Assembly (NCBI GenBank): GCA_014529385.2
Contig: CM043954.1
Location: forward strand, 3,666,501 to 3,730,500
Reading direction: 5' to 3'
Length of the DNA: 64,000 nt
From: Adiantum capillus-veneris
Taxonomy: Eukaryota; Streptophyta; Polypodiopsida; Polypodiales; Pteridaceae
Made by a program: the position numbers and the translations under genes. This document shows, piece by piece, positions 12,901-23,676 of the stretch; the stretch's first letter is position 1; each line of letters starts with the position of its first letter. The notes beneath the pieces are model-generated. The model searched no databases. It was not told the origin of the DNA and saw only the letters and a list, made by a program, of their open reading frames with translations.

Positions 12901-13038
12901 GCAACACCCCCTCCAACGGGGAAGAAGCCAACACCAAAGCGCAAGAAATCGACTCCCAAGAACTTAGGTGGAAGTCCCACAATGGATATACCTCTTGATT
13001 CATTTAGGAAGAGAAAGAAACCAAATGCAAAGCAATGA
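9954..13038 (+). CDS. Spliced coiled-coil protein with RING-like zinc cluster and basic tail
   Basis: Four exons fit in phase: 9954-10841, 11956-12334, 12426-12503 and 12581-13038. The introns obey GT-AG (AAG|GTGCAT...CACAG|, GCAG|GTAGTC...TGCAG|, ACTG|GTAGGT...TTGTAG|) with phases 0, 1, 1. Exon 1 encodes a charged N-terminal region, then heptad-like helices (about 10540-10841) that continue into exon 2. Exon 2 then has a RING-like cluster: C-x2-C at the start, then C-T-H, H-x3-C and a final C-x4-C. Exon 4 encodes a Pro/Lys-rich basic tail resembling a nuclear localisation signal. A TAG at 10176-10178 interrupts exon 1 in frame, so either the start is downstream (first in-frame ATG about 10267) or the gene is decaying. 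A role as a ubiquitin ligase or chromatin-associated protein is only inferred from the zinc cluster. It lies convergent to transposase B, with the phosphatase gene next downstream. Confidence 0.6.
10900..11860 (+). repeat. Palindromic minisatellite inside intron 1 of the RING-like gene
   Basis: The 1.1-kb intron 1 (10842-11955) consists largely of variants of TGTGCTATATAGCACA, itself a perfect palindrome. Two longer perfect palindromes occur: 36 bp at 11424-11459 (half-site AATAGTGAATTGTGCTAT) and 34 bp at 11496-11529 (half-site AATAGAGATTGTGCTAT). They are spaced 72 bp apart with TATAGCCCTGGAGTGTGTGG between them. An earlier block repeats GGCCACAACATAGCC-like sequence twice. The same motif family fills 16050-16760 and 18720-19600. 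Confidence 0.9.
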
Positions 13039-13238
13039 GTGTTTTTTTTTGTAACTTCATGCAATTAGAAGATTTCTTTAGAAGACATGTGCAATCCATT
13101 GCACCCCTATTGTATCCATGCTCATTGATGAATCAAGTGTTGGAATTTGTTAGTGACATGTCTCTTAATTCTTTGCATCGAGTAGTTGCAAACTATTTGA
13201 TTTATTTTTTGTACATGTTTAGTAATATGTTTCTACTT

Positions 13239-15798
13239 TCTCTTGTCGTAGATAATCAAGAAGCTGAAAAAAGAGGAACTTGCATGAGACGCACTCGCTC
13301 TTCAGGGTTTCTAGATGAGAGGTCTGTAGGTTCACTGGCTCGGTCTTATCCTGTGAAGAATCCGGTCTTATCCTGTGAAGAATCCAAGAAGGGGGGTTAC
13401 AGGAAAAAAAAAAGTGTCTTTTGATACAGTTGAGGAGTCTGTAGGTTCATTGGCTCAGTCTTATCCTGTGAAGAATCCAAGAGGGGGTGCTACAGCTTCC
13501 AGGGGGGTTACAAGCAAAAAAAAAAGATTCTTTTGATACATTTGATCCCTACACACCTACTAGTACTGCTGAATTTGTTCCAAATGTGCCTAATGCAATT
13601 GATGTGCAGGTTGTGCACGATGATGTGCATACAGATGTTGACCGTGCTAAACTTGAAAAGGGTACATTACCCATCCCCACCACAGTTGAATCTGGCACAT
13701 ATGCCATTGATGATGCTATGGTAGTTGATGCCTGCACAGATACCATTGCTGATGCTACGCTAGTTGAGGCCTGCACAAATGACATTGTGGATGCTATGGA
13801 AGTTGATGCTCGCACAGATTCTGGTGCTGATGGCAATGTTAATGATGGTGGCACAGAAAGTGTTGTTCATGCTGTCATAGATGCCCTTCTTGATGCAGTG
13901 TGGCTATGTCTGTTGAATTTGGCACAGATGCCATTGATGCACTTTGGCTATGTCTGTTGAATCTGGTACAGATGCACCCACCCCCACCACATTTGATGCC
14001 TGCACATATGCCATTGTTGATGCTACGGTAGTTGATGCCTGCACAAATGACATTGTGGATGCTATGGAAGTTGATGCTCGCAGAGATGCTGCTGCTGATG
14101 GAAATGTTAATGATGGTGGAACAGAAAGTATTGTTCATGCTGTCATAGATGCCCTTCTTGATGCAGTTGTGGCTATGGGTACATATGCCACTATTGAATC
14201 TGGCATAGATGCCATTTATGATGCTACCACAATTGATGCCTTCACAGATGCCATTGCTGATGGTACAGTAGTTGATGCCTGCACAAATGACATTGTGGAT
14301 GCTATGGAAGTTGATGCTAGCACAGATGATGCTGCTGATGGCAATGTTAATGATGGTGGAACAGAAAGTATTGTTCATGCTATCATGGATGCCCTTCTTG
14401 ATGCAGTTGTGCCTACGGGTACAGATGCCACTGTTGAGGATACCAGAGGCATGGGTGAGGAGGTACTCATTGAGAGAGAAGCTGGAACACGTGAGGCAGT
14501 GGGTGCAAGTGATGTCACAGCTCAAGCCCATGGTCTGTCCAACTGATGCAACTGATGACATTGTTGATGCAGAGGAGGCAAAGGGTACAGATGATGATGT
14601 TGAAGATATGGGAGGCTTGGGTGAGGAGGACCTCACTAAGAGAGTACCTGGAATAGGCTCAGCAGTGGGTAACGGTGATGTCGTGGCTTTTGACGACACA
14701 GATGAGGCATACTACAGAGCAGTTCAATCGAGAGAGGCAATGGGAGAAGTTCTCGTGGCTGCTACGGACATGAAAGAGGCAAATACACATAATACAACTG
14801 AGGCATGTATAGAGCAAAACAATGAGGTAGGGAAAGGCGCAGAGGTTCCCACTGACAGAGCAGCTCAATTGGGAGAGGCAATGGGAGAACATTTCATGGC
14901 TGCTGTGGACACGAAAGAGGCAGTTGCACATGATACAACTGAGTCTTGTACAGATCCCACTGTTGGGAATACCAAAGGTAAAAGTCCAGAGGTCCCTATG
15001 GGTCGAGCGGCTGCTACAAATACAGATGAGGCAGGTACAAAGAATGCTAATAAAGAGGCCAAAAATGGACATGAATTTGAGAGGCAAGAGAGGCCGTGTC
15101 TTGTGGTAATGCTAGTACAGATTGTTGCACTGCCTCCTACGTCTTTGGAGGACAAGAAGAGAAGGGAAAATTTATGCATCATACTGGATGTGAATGGGCT
15201 TCTCATAAGGAGGTAGAAGGTCTCCTTCTACAAAGGAATAGCGAGAAGCAGTATTCTTGATTGGGCAAGATCAAGGTATCAGGTAGTCACTGCGCCAAAT
15301 GCTACAGGAAAGATGCAATTTGAATATGTGGTCATGCCCAATGCATCAATCTTTTTGCATGCGCTGCTGCAAAGAGCACAAGTTGCACTATGGAGCTGCA
15401 TGACCCAAGACAATCTAGCACTTGCTTTGAGTGCATGCTTTCCTAGGCTGAACAAACAACATTTCCTTGATATTATCGGTCAAGAGGGGTGTAGAGAGGC
15501 GAGCTTCAATCTAAATGAAGTTCCTGGGATCCCTCCATGTAGAGATAACACAAAGCCCATATTTTTCAAGTGTTTGAAAGACTTTTGGAAGCACCATCCT
15601 AAGTTCAACTCTGATAATACACTAGTGGTGGATGACACACTCTACAAGTGTTTGCTCAACCCTCCCGGGACTTGTGTCTGTCCTACTTCATTTGAACCAG
15701 CAGATATTTGTCACTCCCCAATTTACCTGGTTAGCACATTGTTCCCTTGGTTAGTCAAGTGGACAGTCTCACCCATCCCTAATGTTATGCAAAGATGA
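13239..15798 (+). pseudogene. FCP1-like (HAD superfamily) phosphatase gene with acidic repeat region, frame-broken
   Basis: The C-terminal part (about 15160-15790) shows the FCP1/NIF fold of HAD phosphatases: motif I as ILDVNGLL (15178-15204), VALWSCMT as the Ser/Thr motif, and LVVDDTLYK as the double-Asp motif, followed by the plant-typical NPP segment. Such proteins dephosphorylate phospho-Ser/Thr, classically in the RNA polymerase II tail; that role is inferred. The N-terminal 550 or so residues are Asp/Ala/Val-rich, with three copies of a 48-residue repeat. Breaks: frame changes at two A10 tracts (13404-13413, 13516-13525), single-base losses near 13898 and 13937, a change near 14545, and a TAG at 15214-15216 just after motif I. 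An acceptor-like TCGTAG lies at 13245-13250. The gene starts about 200 bp after the RING-like gene ends. Confidence 0.7.
13763..14410 (+). repeat. Three in-gene copies of a 145-bp coding repeat
   Basis: The core beginning GTTGA(G/T)GCCTGCACAAATG occurs at about 13763, 14031 and 14271. Each copy encodes an acidic segment starting with V-(E/D)-A-C-T-N-D-I-V and ending in D-A-L-L-D-A-V. Copies are separated by variable linkers, with two single-base deletions in the first linker. It is an expandable acidic spacer in front of the phosphatase domain. Confidence 0.85.
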
Positions 15799-16814
15799 AC
15801 CAGTTTGAAAATCCTTCGGACAGTGTGTCTGCTTGTGTCATCAGCCACTATAGAAGTCAACGAGAAGTATGTAAGGAAGGTTGATTGTGGTTATGGAATC
15901 ATGTATACAACATTTTGTGCACTGAATGTACTTGCGATTACTATACAAAAAACTGACCTGTTCAAAGTTCTCTAAACTTAATAATTGAATGATGTAATTT
16001 TATTTTGGTGATATGATGTAATTTTATTTTGCTGATATGATGTTGTCATACTCTAATAGAGTCCTGCTACATGGCACACATAATAGCATAGACAGGACCA
16101 TCGGTCTATTATACACATAATTATGCTATGTAGCACTCATACTGCAAGAAATACTATGACATAATAGCATAGATAGGGAGATTGGCCTCTTATTACACAC
16201 ACTTACGCTATATGGCACACATAGTGCTCTCAATATGTAATATAGCTCTTTCACATACCACACATCATATCATAGACAGGAACATTGTGCTATGTGATAC
16301 ACACACTTTTACTGTATAGCACACATGTTGCTATCTTACTACAATAGAGTCCTTTTATAGCATAGACAGGGACATTGGGCTATTATTACACACTTGTACA
16401 ATATAGCACACATAATAGGCTAGGTAGAGACAATGGACTATCTTGACACATTACTTGGCTACATATCACATATAGTAGCATGTACAAAACTCCATAACAC
16501 CCAATGGGTAGCTATTCATAAGAGTGAGATGATTGTAAGAATGAGACATGTTTACCTGAGATTCATCAAGAAAGTGGATGGGATGCTCTTGATAATGTTT
16601 TCTTCCCAATCGTTTCCGACAAATATCTTGGCTAAATTGTTTCAAGGTGCAACATGTTCACAATAGTAACCTCATTATCTGAAATGTGTGTGATTCTATG
16701 CTATGTGCTCTGTGTGGTTGTGTGCTATGTGATACATAGCACAATGGACATGTGTAAGGAGGTACTGAATGGTGAAGGCTATATAGAACATAATATAATT
16801 GTGTTAAATAGGTA
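15799..16814. repeat. TAGCACACATA minisatellite and duplicated piece of transposase B intron/exon
   Basis: The stretch from about 16033 to 16638 is a direct copy of 19166 to about 19790. It includes intron repeats (TAGCACACATAATAGCATAG and variants) and about 80 bp of transposase exon sequence (16555-16633). The next 115 bp (about 16642-16757) instead match 11147-11262 in intron 1 of the RING-like gene. The block lies between the convergent 3' ends of the phosphatase and transposase B genes. The first 200 bp (15799-16010) show no feature. Confidence 0.85.
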
Positions 16815-19800
16815 TCATGTTGATTCATAGGGCATGGCATTGTAAATGGTTTCATGTAGTTCCGGAGATAAATAATATGTCTTTGAGGTAGCATCTACCA
16901 AAGGCATGTCAAACTTGATTGCCCGAACAAGGTGAGAGTACAGGTTAGTAACTCCCCTATCATCAAGTAGAGTATAGTGATTTGGGTCCCCCTCTTGCTG
17001 TTGATAATAACATCCTATGACAACATAAGTGTTTTTATCACATTTTCTTTTCCACTTATCTCTTAAGATGCAATCTGTCACCCATTTTCTCTTTGTACAT
17101 CTCAAAAGAAAGAACTCTACACCTTCTGCATTTCCAGCGTCTGCATTGACTGCAAAGTTATCACCTTCAATGAGATACTCACTCAGCATATCCTCGGATC
17201 CCTCAAACATTGCAGCTTCATCTTCTGGTACCTCAGTCTCTTCTGCTACCTCAGAGAGTGGTTTCAATGCCTTATGTGTCCACTTGCCTACATATGATTT
17301 GCTGGAACAAGTCCTCCAATGGCCCTTCATGCAAGCATCACAAAAACAAGAAAGCCGCATGGTCCTTAATTGAGTAGGATCATGACGAAAAAAGCCTGAA
17401 ATGCAATGGAGTGATCGAGATCATGGTACTCTCTCACAACCCCATAGATTAGACATGTCCACTTCTGTCTCGTTTACTAGCCAAAATTTCATGTTTATAG
17501 TAGGACCTCCTTTAGTGGATTGTGCATAAGAGCTACATGCAACATTGGACATTGTTCTCGTCAAAAATGCAACCACATCTGCAGCTTGCCTAAGAACAAA
17601 TCCATTACTCTTGAGTTGTTCATGTGTAAGGGCTCTCTTTATCACAACGCCAGTGCCATCATGCTCCCCCTTGCCATGGCCAGAGCCAAAAAAATTCCAT
17701 GTCATCTCTGTACCTGTTAGTTGGTAATATCTAGAAACAAAGTAAATGGCCTTGCAGCCTTGAATTGCGAGGCTGTACCATTTGACCACACCCAGTGCTT
17801 CTTGAAATTCAGCCCCTGGTCTTTAAGCCACTGATCAAAAAGAAGAAAACAATGCTGGACAAATAGTGTATCATGTTGCCTATCATCGGAGATGTAGAAA
17901 TGCATATGCTTCATAATACTGTCATCTTCGTTGTCACGCATGTACGTTATGTGAACAAGGATGGTGCATTGATTTGTATGCCAATGCATGGATTGTACTT
18001 CATTTTGCTCTTTGAACGAGTAATTTTCAGCAAAGTCTACTACAGATATAATGGTATCTGAAGGAAACACCTTCAAACATTCTCTGTATTGATGTGCCTG
18101 CCATCTGTAAGTGAAATTGTGCTCAATGAACATTCTGATGTCGTATTTTATCCTCCCTGTCATCTCACTTAAAGCCACCTGTTTGAGTGACAACATATTT
18201 CTCTTACTTAGACCATGCTTAGTTGAACTTTAATGTCCTCGAAGACTTGCAGTGGAACTGTCTTCGTCATCTCTACAAGTTCTCGTGGACAAAGGCTGAG
18301 CTTTTCCACACCACAGTTTTTGCATTGGCCCATCAAGCCGGTGTGTTTATGGAACATATCCCCCTTAGCATTTGTACATACGCATGATTCCCACAACTTC
18401 GTGATCCCTGAAAACGAGTGCTCAACCGCAAGACATTCTGCATTCACCCCATCTGATTTGCAAACATTGCATTTACATGTACATGAACTCCCATGAAAAC
18501 CAAAAGCAGATGAGCGCATAACATTAAATGCATCTTTGAGATACATTAGTTTGATATGATAAACACAACAGCAAGTATTTCGATCTTTCAACTTTCGCAC
18601 GAACCAAGGCTTCAGCTTCTCAAAGGACCTTTGCCCAATTGTTACATGTGGGTGGCTACCTTTAAACTTCAAGAAATACTCTGTCTGCTTGAAAAAAAAA
18701 TGCATTAGAATTACATTTTGCTATATATCACACATAATAGCATAGCTACAGATGCATTGGTATAAATACACATAGCTATGCTACATAGCACAGATAATAG
18801 CATAGATAGATAACTCAGCTTTCATTACATGCTCAATTTTGTTATATAACACATATTAGCATAGATAGGGATTTTTAGCTGTTATTACACACACATCACA
18901 CACGTCTGCTATATAGCACACATAGTGCTCTCATATTATAACACAGTTCTTCTACATAACACACAAAAGAGCATAGACAGGGATATTGTGCTATTATTAC
19001 ACATATCACACTCTGCATAGCACACATAATAGCATAGACATGGATACCGTGCTACTATTACACTAACATCTGCAATGTAGCACACATAGTGCTCTCATAA
19101 TATTATAAAATCTGATAGCACACATAATACCATAGATAGGTATATTGTGCTATTGTTATATAGCAGACATGATGTTGTCATACTCTGATAGAGTCCTGCT
19201 ACATGGCACACATAATAGCATAGACAGGACCATCGGGCTATTATTACACATAGCTATGCTATATAGCACTCATACCGTAAGAAATACTATGACATAATAG
19301 CATAGATAGGGACATTGGCCTCTTATTACACACACTAACGCTATATGGCACACATAGTGCTCTCAATATGTAATATATCTCTTTCACATACCACACATCA
19401 TATCATAGACAAGAACATTGTGCTATTCTTACACACACTTTTACTGTATAGCACACATGTTGATATCTTACTACAATAGAGTCTTTTTACATGGCACACT
19501 TATAGCATAGACAAGTACATTGGGCTACACTTGTGCAATATAGCACACATAATAGCATAGGTAGAGACAATGGACTATCTTGACATATTACTTGGCTACA
19601 TATCACATATAGTAGGATGTACACAACTCCATAACACGCAATGGGTAGCTATTCATAAGAGTGAGATGTTTCACTTGAGAGTTATTCATTGTAAGAATGA
19701 GACATGTTTACCTGAGATTCATCAAGTAAGTGTATGGGATGCTCTTGATAATGTTTTCTGCCCAATCGTTTCCGACAAATATCTTTCTTGTTTGGAGACA

Positions 19801-20531
19801 CCCTAATGTGCTCTATCCAAAATGTAATAATTGTCTGCTTCAATTCCTCCAATAAGGACCCGGCATTTCCAGACTTCCTTTTGCATAAGTTGAACCTCAG
19901 CGTACTTGACATAGGATCACTGTCAAGTCTACCCAAAGCTGAATATAAATTCCTTGGATGAACATTTAATAGCTTTGCCACTTTATGTAGAGTAACACCT
20001 CTACCTTGGCTCCCACTATCATGCAGTAATCCATTCACCAGCATGCTGAATGTGCTTCGTTTTAAAAACATCTCGTCGGCTGATTTTGGAATCTTTAATT
20101 CCTGTAAGGAGACCTTGAGTCTAGAAATAAGGCCATTTGTAGGAAGATACAAATCTTCACAGAATGGAAAGATTCTATCATCATTGAAAACGCATTGCAT
20201 TCTTATCTTCTTTCCCATAACTATGCAACTGTCTCACAATGTGCTGAACAATATTCTGAATACTATGTTGCTTCTTGTCTTCCTTTGTGTGTACATCGAC
20301 GTCCTCCCTATGACAATCTTCCCTATGACAATCTTCCGCTCCAATGTTGACGCTTGGTTGTACTTGCTTTCTTGCACGACATCGCTTTCTGTACTCACGT
20401 TTAGCCTGTGCTTCATACTTCCTCACTGCAATAATTTCATCCTCATTTAGACAAGCCTTTCTCTTGGAGTGCACCTACGTATGAATGGTGTCTATTCCAT
20501 GTGCCTCATTGTAAAATCCGTCGTCCACCAT
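16815..20531 (-). pseudogene. DDE-like transposase relic, copy B (two-exon, most complete)
   Basis: Exon 1 runs from a candidate ATG at 20531 to 19712, with donor CAG|GTAAAC. Exon 2 begins at 18684 after TTTTCAAGCAG, and both junctions are phase 0. Exon 1 has a basic N-terminus (near 20400, Arg/Lys-rich). Exon 2 has a K-P-W-F-V segment, two C-x-C/C-x2-C clusters (about 18500-18290), SVVDFAENY (about 18040), WSNGTASQFK (about 17785), FGSGHGKGEHDG (about 17670), and a final CFCDAC zinc-knuckle-like segment (about 17355). The conserved acidic spacing suggests a DDE catalytic core. The second Asp is Asn here. Breaks: TAG at 20475-20477, frame changes near 20210, 18215 and 17750, and a TGA near 17421. 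The superfamily is not identified. Confidence 0.65.
18685..19711 (-). repeat. Transposase B intron filled with palindromic minisatellite
   Basis: The 1,027-bp intron, set by the CAG|GTAAAC donor and AAGCAG acceptor, is made of irregular repeats of CACACATAATAGCATAGACAG and TGCTATATAGCAC. The right half (19166-19711) is duplicated downstream of the gene at 16033-16590. The same motif family fills the intron of the divergently encoded RING-like gene. Confidence 0.8.
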
Positions 20532-20719
20532 CCTAGAACAGTCTGCAGTAGTTTGAAATGAATGAAGTCGTACAAAACTTCCTTATTGTAATAGTGAACT
20601 GAAATCCAGTTGTGCTGCATTGTTGAGTTCAAGAAGCTCCATTGCTACTTGTGAGGAGGTATGAGCTAGAACCAAAGCAAGAGGAAGGGAGTCTCCATCA
20701 TCCATATTCTCAACAGGAG

Positions 20720-20763
20720 AGTAGGAGAGAGAGAGAGAGATGGAGATGGGCATTGGAGGCCAT

Positions 20764-20798
<35 letters not shown>

Positions 20799-20812
20799 GA
20801 GAGAGAGGGAGA
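20720..20812 (+). repeat. Interrupted GA microsatellite
   Basis: Two GA runs (about 20723-20740 and 20766-20812, with GGGAGAGAGGG interruptions) separated by 25 bp. It lies between transposase relics B and C. Confidence 0.9.
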
Positions 20813-20940
20813 GGTCCACGAGTGCTAACCGCTCCATGTCTTTCAATCCGAGTAGTGGAGTCGTGAAGTTAGTTATCTTACCTATATTCTTTTAAAAATT
20901 ATTGACTTAAAAGCCCATCTATGGTGCCATCCATAGCATC

Positions 20941-20968
20941 ATACTTGGTGTCCATGGACACCAAGTAT
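20941..20968. repeat. 28-bp perfect palindrome at the truncated end of relic C
   Basis: ATACTTGGTGTCCA followed directly by its exact reverse complement, with no loop. A looser inverted repeat (CTATGG...CCATAG) lies just to its left at about 20920-20936. It sits about 20 bp beyond the point where the C relic stops being recognisable, so it may mark an element end or a break hotspot. Confidence 0.85.
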
Positions 20969-20989
20969 TTAGACACCATTCTATGCTTT

Positions 20990-22440
20990 CACCCAACTAT
21001 CCCACCTGCATCACCATCATCTATGACAGATGTAAGTCGTGCAAGATCCCCACATTGGGCACACTTGCCCTCCACACACAACATCTGATGGTAGGAGGCT
21101 CCATCTACACGCTGACATAACAAATAGTGGAAGAAGTCTTGTGGCCCCGTTGAGACCAACATGCCCCGAAAGAGCACGGAACAGATCATACATAATCAGA
21201 AACTGCACATGGTATCTACAACAACATGTCTCCCTCTTGCACATGAATCACACGTACCAAGGCTTGCAAGCCTCTAAGGAGCATTGACCAATGCTAATCT
21301 CAGAGTGGGCATCTTGGAATTCATGAAAGAGCTGACTCTGTGTAATCTCTAGGATCATAGCACCATGCTCTATGTATTGCTTGCGACCAATCCTATGTCA
21401 AATTTCCTTTTTGAAGTCTAGCAAGGCGCGGCAATTATCCTCCCAAAACTGTGCTATGATCTCTCTCATGCGTGAATCTAGAATGTGTGAGCATCGTGGA
21501 GCACGTCCACTGCTCACCCAAAGCTCACTATGTCCCAAATCACGTTAGTGTCTCCTAAGGCGTCCGGCACGCAAGGTGGGCCTATGAATGCACAACACAC
21601 GAGAAGTGCCCCAAGGATGTAGTCGCCATTGTTACAGTGAGTCTGCGATGAGCTACAAGTGCATCCGTGGATCCCCGTTGAGATAGTGCAATGTTAGAGT
21701 GTCTGACGCTATCTACAACTGCCACCGTAGTGCGACGGGTCCTCGGACTACGGATCTCGATAGCTTTGTGGGCCTCAACGACACAAGGGTGTCGCAACAA
21801 ATGCTCAAGTACTTGAGTGCATGAGGAGAGATCAATGTTGTTGAATTAGGTCTTTGCAATGATTCCTGCACGATAGCTAGCTCCAGATGCGCTAAGGGAG
21901 TGTACCATCACCAAAGGCTCTGACGCTACCGTAGGGTCCACACATGCCTCCATGCCAACTTCAGAGGGTTCTCCAAGAGCAAGGGAAATCCACTCGAAGA
22001 AATGAGGTGACTCTGTTGCGTCAATGGAATTCCGAAATGCTCCAAGGCTGGCAACACCATGTGAGACTCCCCAAAGGCACCCACTGTGGGTGGTGTGAGC
22101 TCGCTAGCGGGTGATGCCTCTCCTAGCGGGATTGTAGATGTTGAGGAAAATGGTAGAGGGACTGAGCAAGGGGAAGAAGGTAAAAGGCTAGGTGATAGAG
22201 GGAGAGAAGAAGGATCACCCTCATACGATGATACATGCATGTGAACACCCCCAGATTCCTTGATCGTAGGGCCTTGCGGCACATCTGCACATAATCTTGC
22301 TCTAGAGCATTGCTTGCGTTCTCGAGCTTTGCATCATTTTTCTTTTGCATGGGCAATTGCTTCCGCATCACGAAATTTGTGGACGGGTTCTTTGTGATGT
22401 CTATCTTGCTTTCGAGACCTTCATGATTGTGAACCCATGC
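20990..22440 (-). pseudogene. DDE-like transposase relic, copy C (N-terminal half only)
   Basis: From a candidate ATG at 22440 the minus strand shows a basic N-terminus matching the Lys/Arg-rich start of copy B. A Ser/Pro-rich insert follows (about 22250-22100), then a segment matching the ...RIGRK-x-Y-x-EH stretch (about 21390), and Q-C-S-L-E-A-C-K-P-W-Y-V with a Cys cluster (about 21270-21040). The catalytic part is absent. Stops include TGA at 22421-22423, where the duplicated copy at 36070-36072 has CGA, and a TGA near 21400. Its left half was duplicated with the 21.9-23.4 kb block. Confidence 0.6.
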
Positions 22441-23400
22441 TTATTTAGAAAAATGAATGTTAGAGTAGTTAGTGATTGAATGAAAAGAGCATAAATGCTA
22501 CAAACTCACAAACTCACTTACGCTCAAACTCTCAAATGAAGTGCACCAAAAAAAGGTTAATATACATTGTCTCCCTAATGTAATCTAAAAAGGTGTAAAT
22601 CTTGATAAGATTGCAACAATCAAATTTTTAAAAAAAAGTTTATATAAAATTATAATTATCTTTTAAGTTTGTTGACTTACGTTAAGTGAATTTTTTTAAA
22701 ATTATATATAAAAATATAATCCTTAAGTCCTCATCCAGTAGTATTTTAAATAAATAAAAATTTAATAATAATTGCAATAGTTTCAAATAAAAAAATCTAT
22801 AAAAATTAAAATTAATTTAAGTTGTCTTTTAATAATTATGATACATAATCTATATAATTTATTCATTAATAAAAATTTATTAAAGATATAAATAAACGAT
22901 TTGGCTATGAGGTGGCCATGCATGGATGACGTGGCCAATCTACGTGGCAATATGATGTGGCGATCAAATCCTCCTCAATTGCCATGTCATTATGTGACAT
23001 GGAAAAATGGTAACATGGAATGTTTAGGTGGCAAAAAGGTGAATTGTGAAATGGAGAGTTGATGATGTGTCATACTTAGTGGATTGTGAGGTGGCGGGTG
23101 ATGTGGCAAGCCATGCAGGCACCACTGACAAGTGTCATGTGAGGTGGTGGATGACATGGCATCTAATGTGAGGTGGTAGTTGATGTTGGTGTATGAGGTG
23201 GTGTTTAAGATGGCCTGGCACACCAAGTGTGAAGTTAAACTTTTGACTATGGTGATGTGGAAGGCGACATGGGGTGATGACATGGACTTATAGTGATGTG
23301 GCAACCTCCGTGTATGACATGGAATAGACAAGTAGGATTGGGAGAAAGAGAGCAAACCATGAAATATGGACAAGTGTCAAGATTTCTAGGCTTGACACTT
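21943..23400. repeat. Segmental duplication unit R, left copy
   Basis: This block matches 35650-36903 plus 41811-42045, interrupted there by the copia-A insertion. It includes the N-terminal part of relic C, an AT-rich stretch (22600-22900) with poly-A/T runs, and a GTGG/ATGTGG-rich stretch (22900-23380) of irregular repeats such as GATGACATGG. The AT-rich part holds no gene. Confidence 0.85.
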
Positions 23401-23676
23401 TACCAAACCAAGAGAATAGTTGATGTGCAAAAGGAATAGTTGACGTGAAAAAGGACAAGTCAAGAGAATAAATTCATATAAAGATATAGACAATTGTTCA
23501 TCAAGGTTACAGTGTTGTGGCATAGCATGGTAGGCTGGACCAAAGTACTTCCTGCACACTAAAAATTCTATTTTCGTTTGAAAAATTGAAGATCGATCGA
23601 AGCTTTCCATTGTGTCTAGTACTATGCATTTTGTGTGGCCACCAAATCTTGCTGCTAAAAAGTACAGGCAAGCAAG

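Noticed and set aside
16033-19700. CRISPR-like array of short repeats (TAGCACACATAATAGC)
   Set aside because: Spacing is irregular, repeats are degenerate, spacers are themselves related, and the setting is a eukaryotic intron.
10176-20477. Alternative genetic code or editing that reads TAG as Gln
   Set aside because: TAG also ends clearly normal frames, TAA and TGA breaks and frameshifts are present too, and U-to-C editing is known for plant organelles and not nuclear genes. Mutational decay explains the pattern better.
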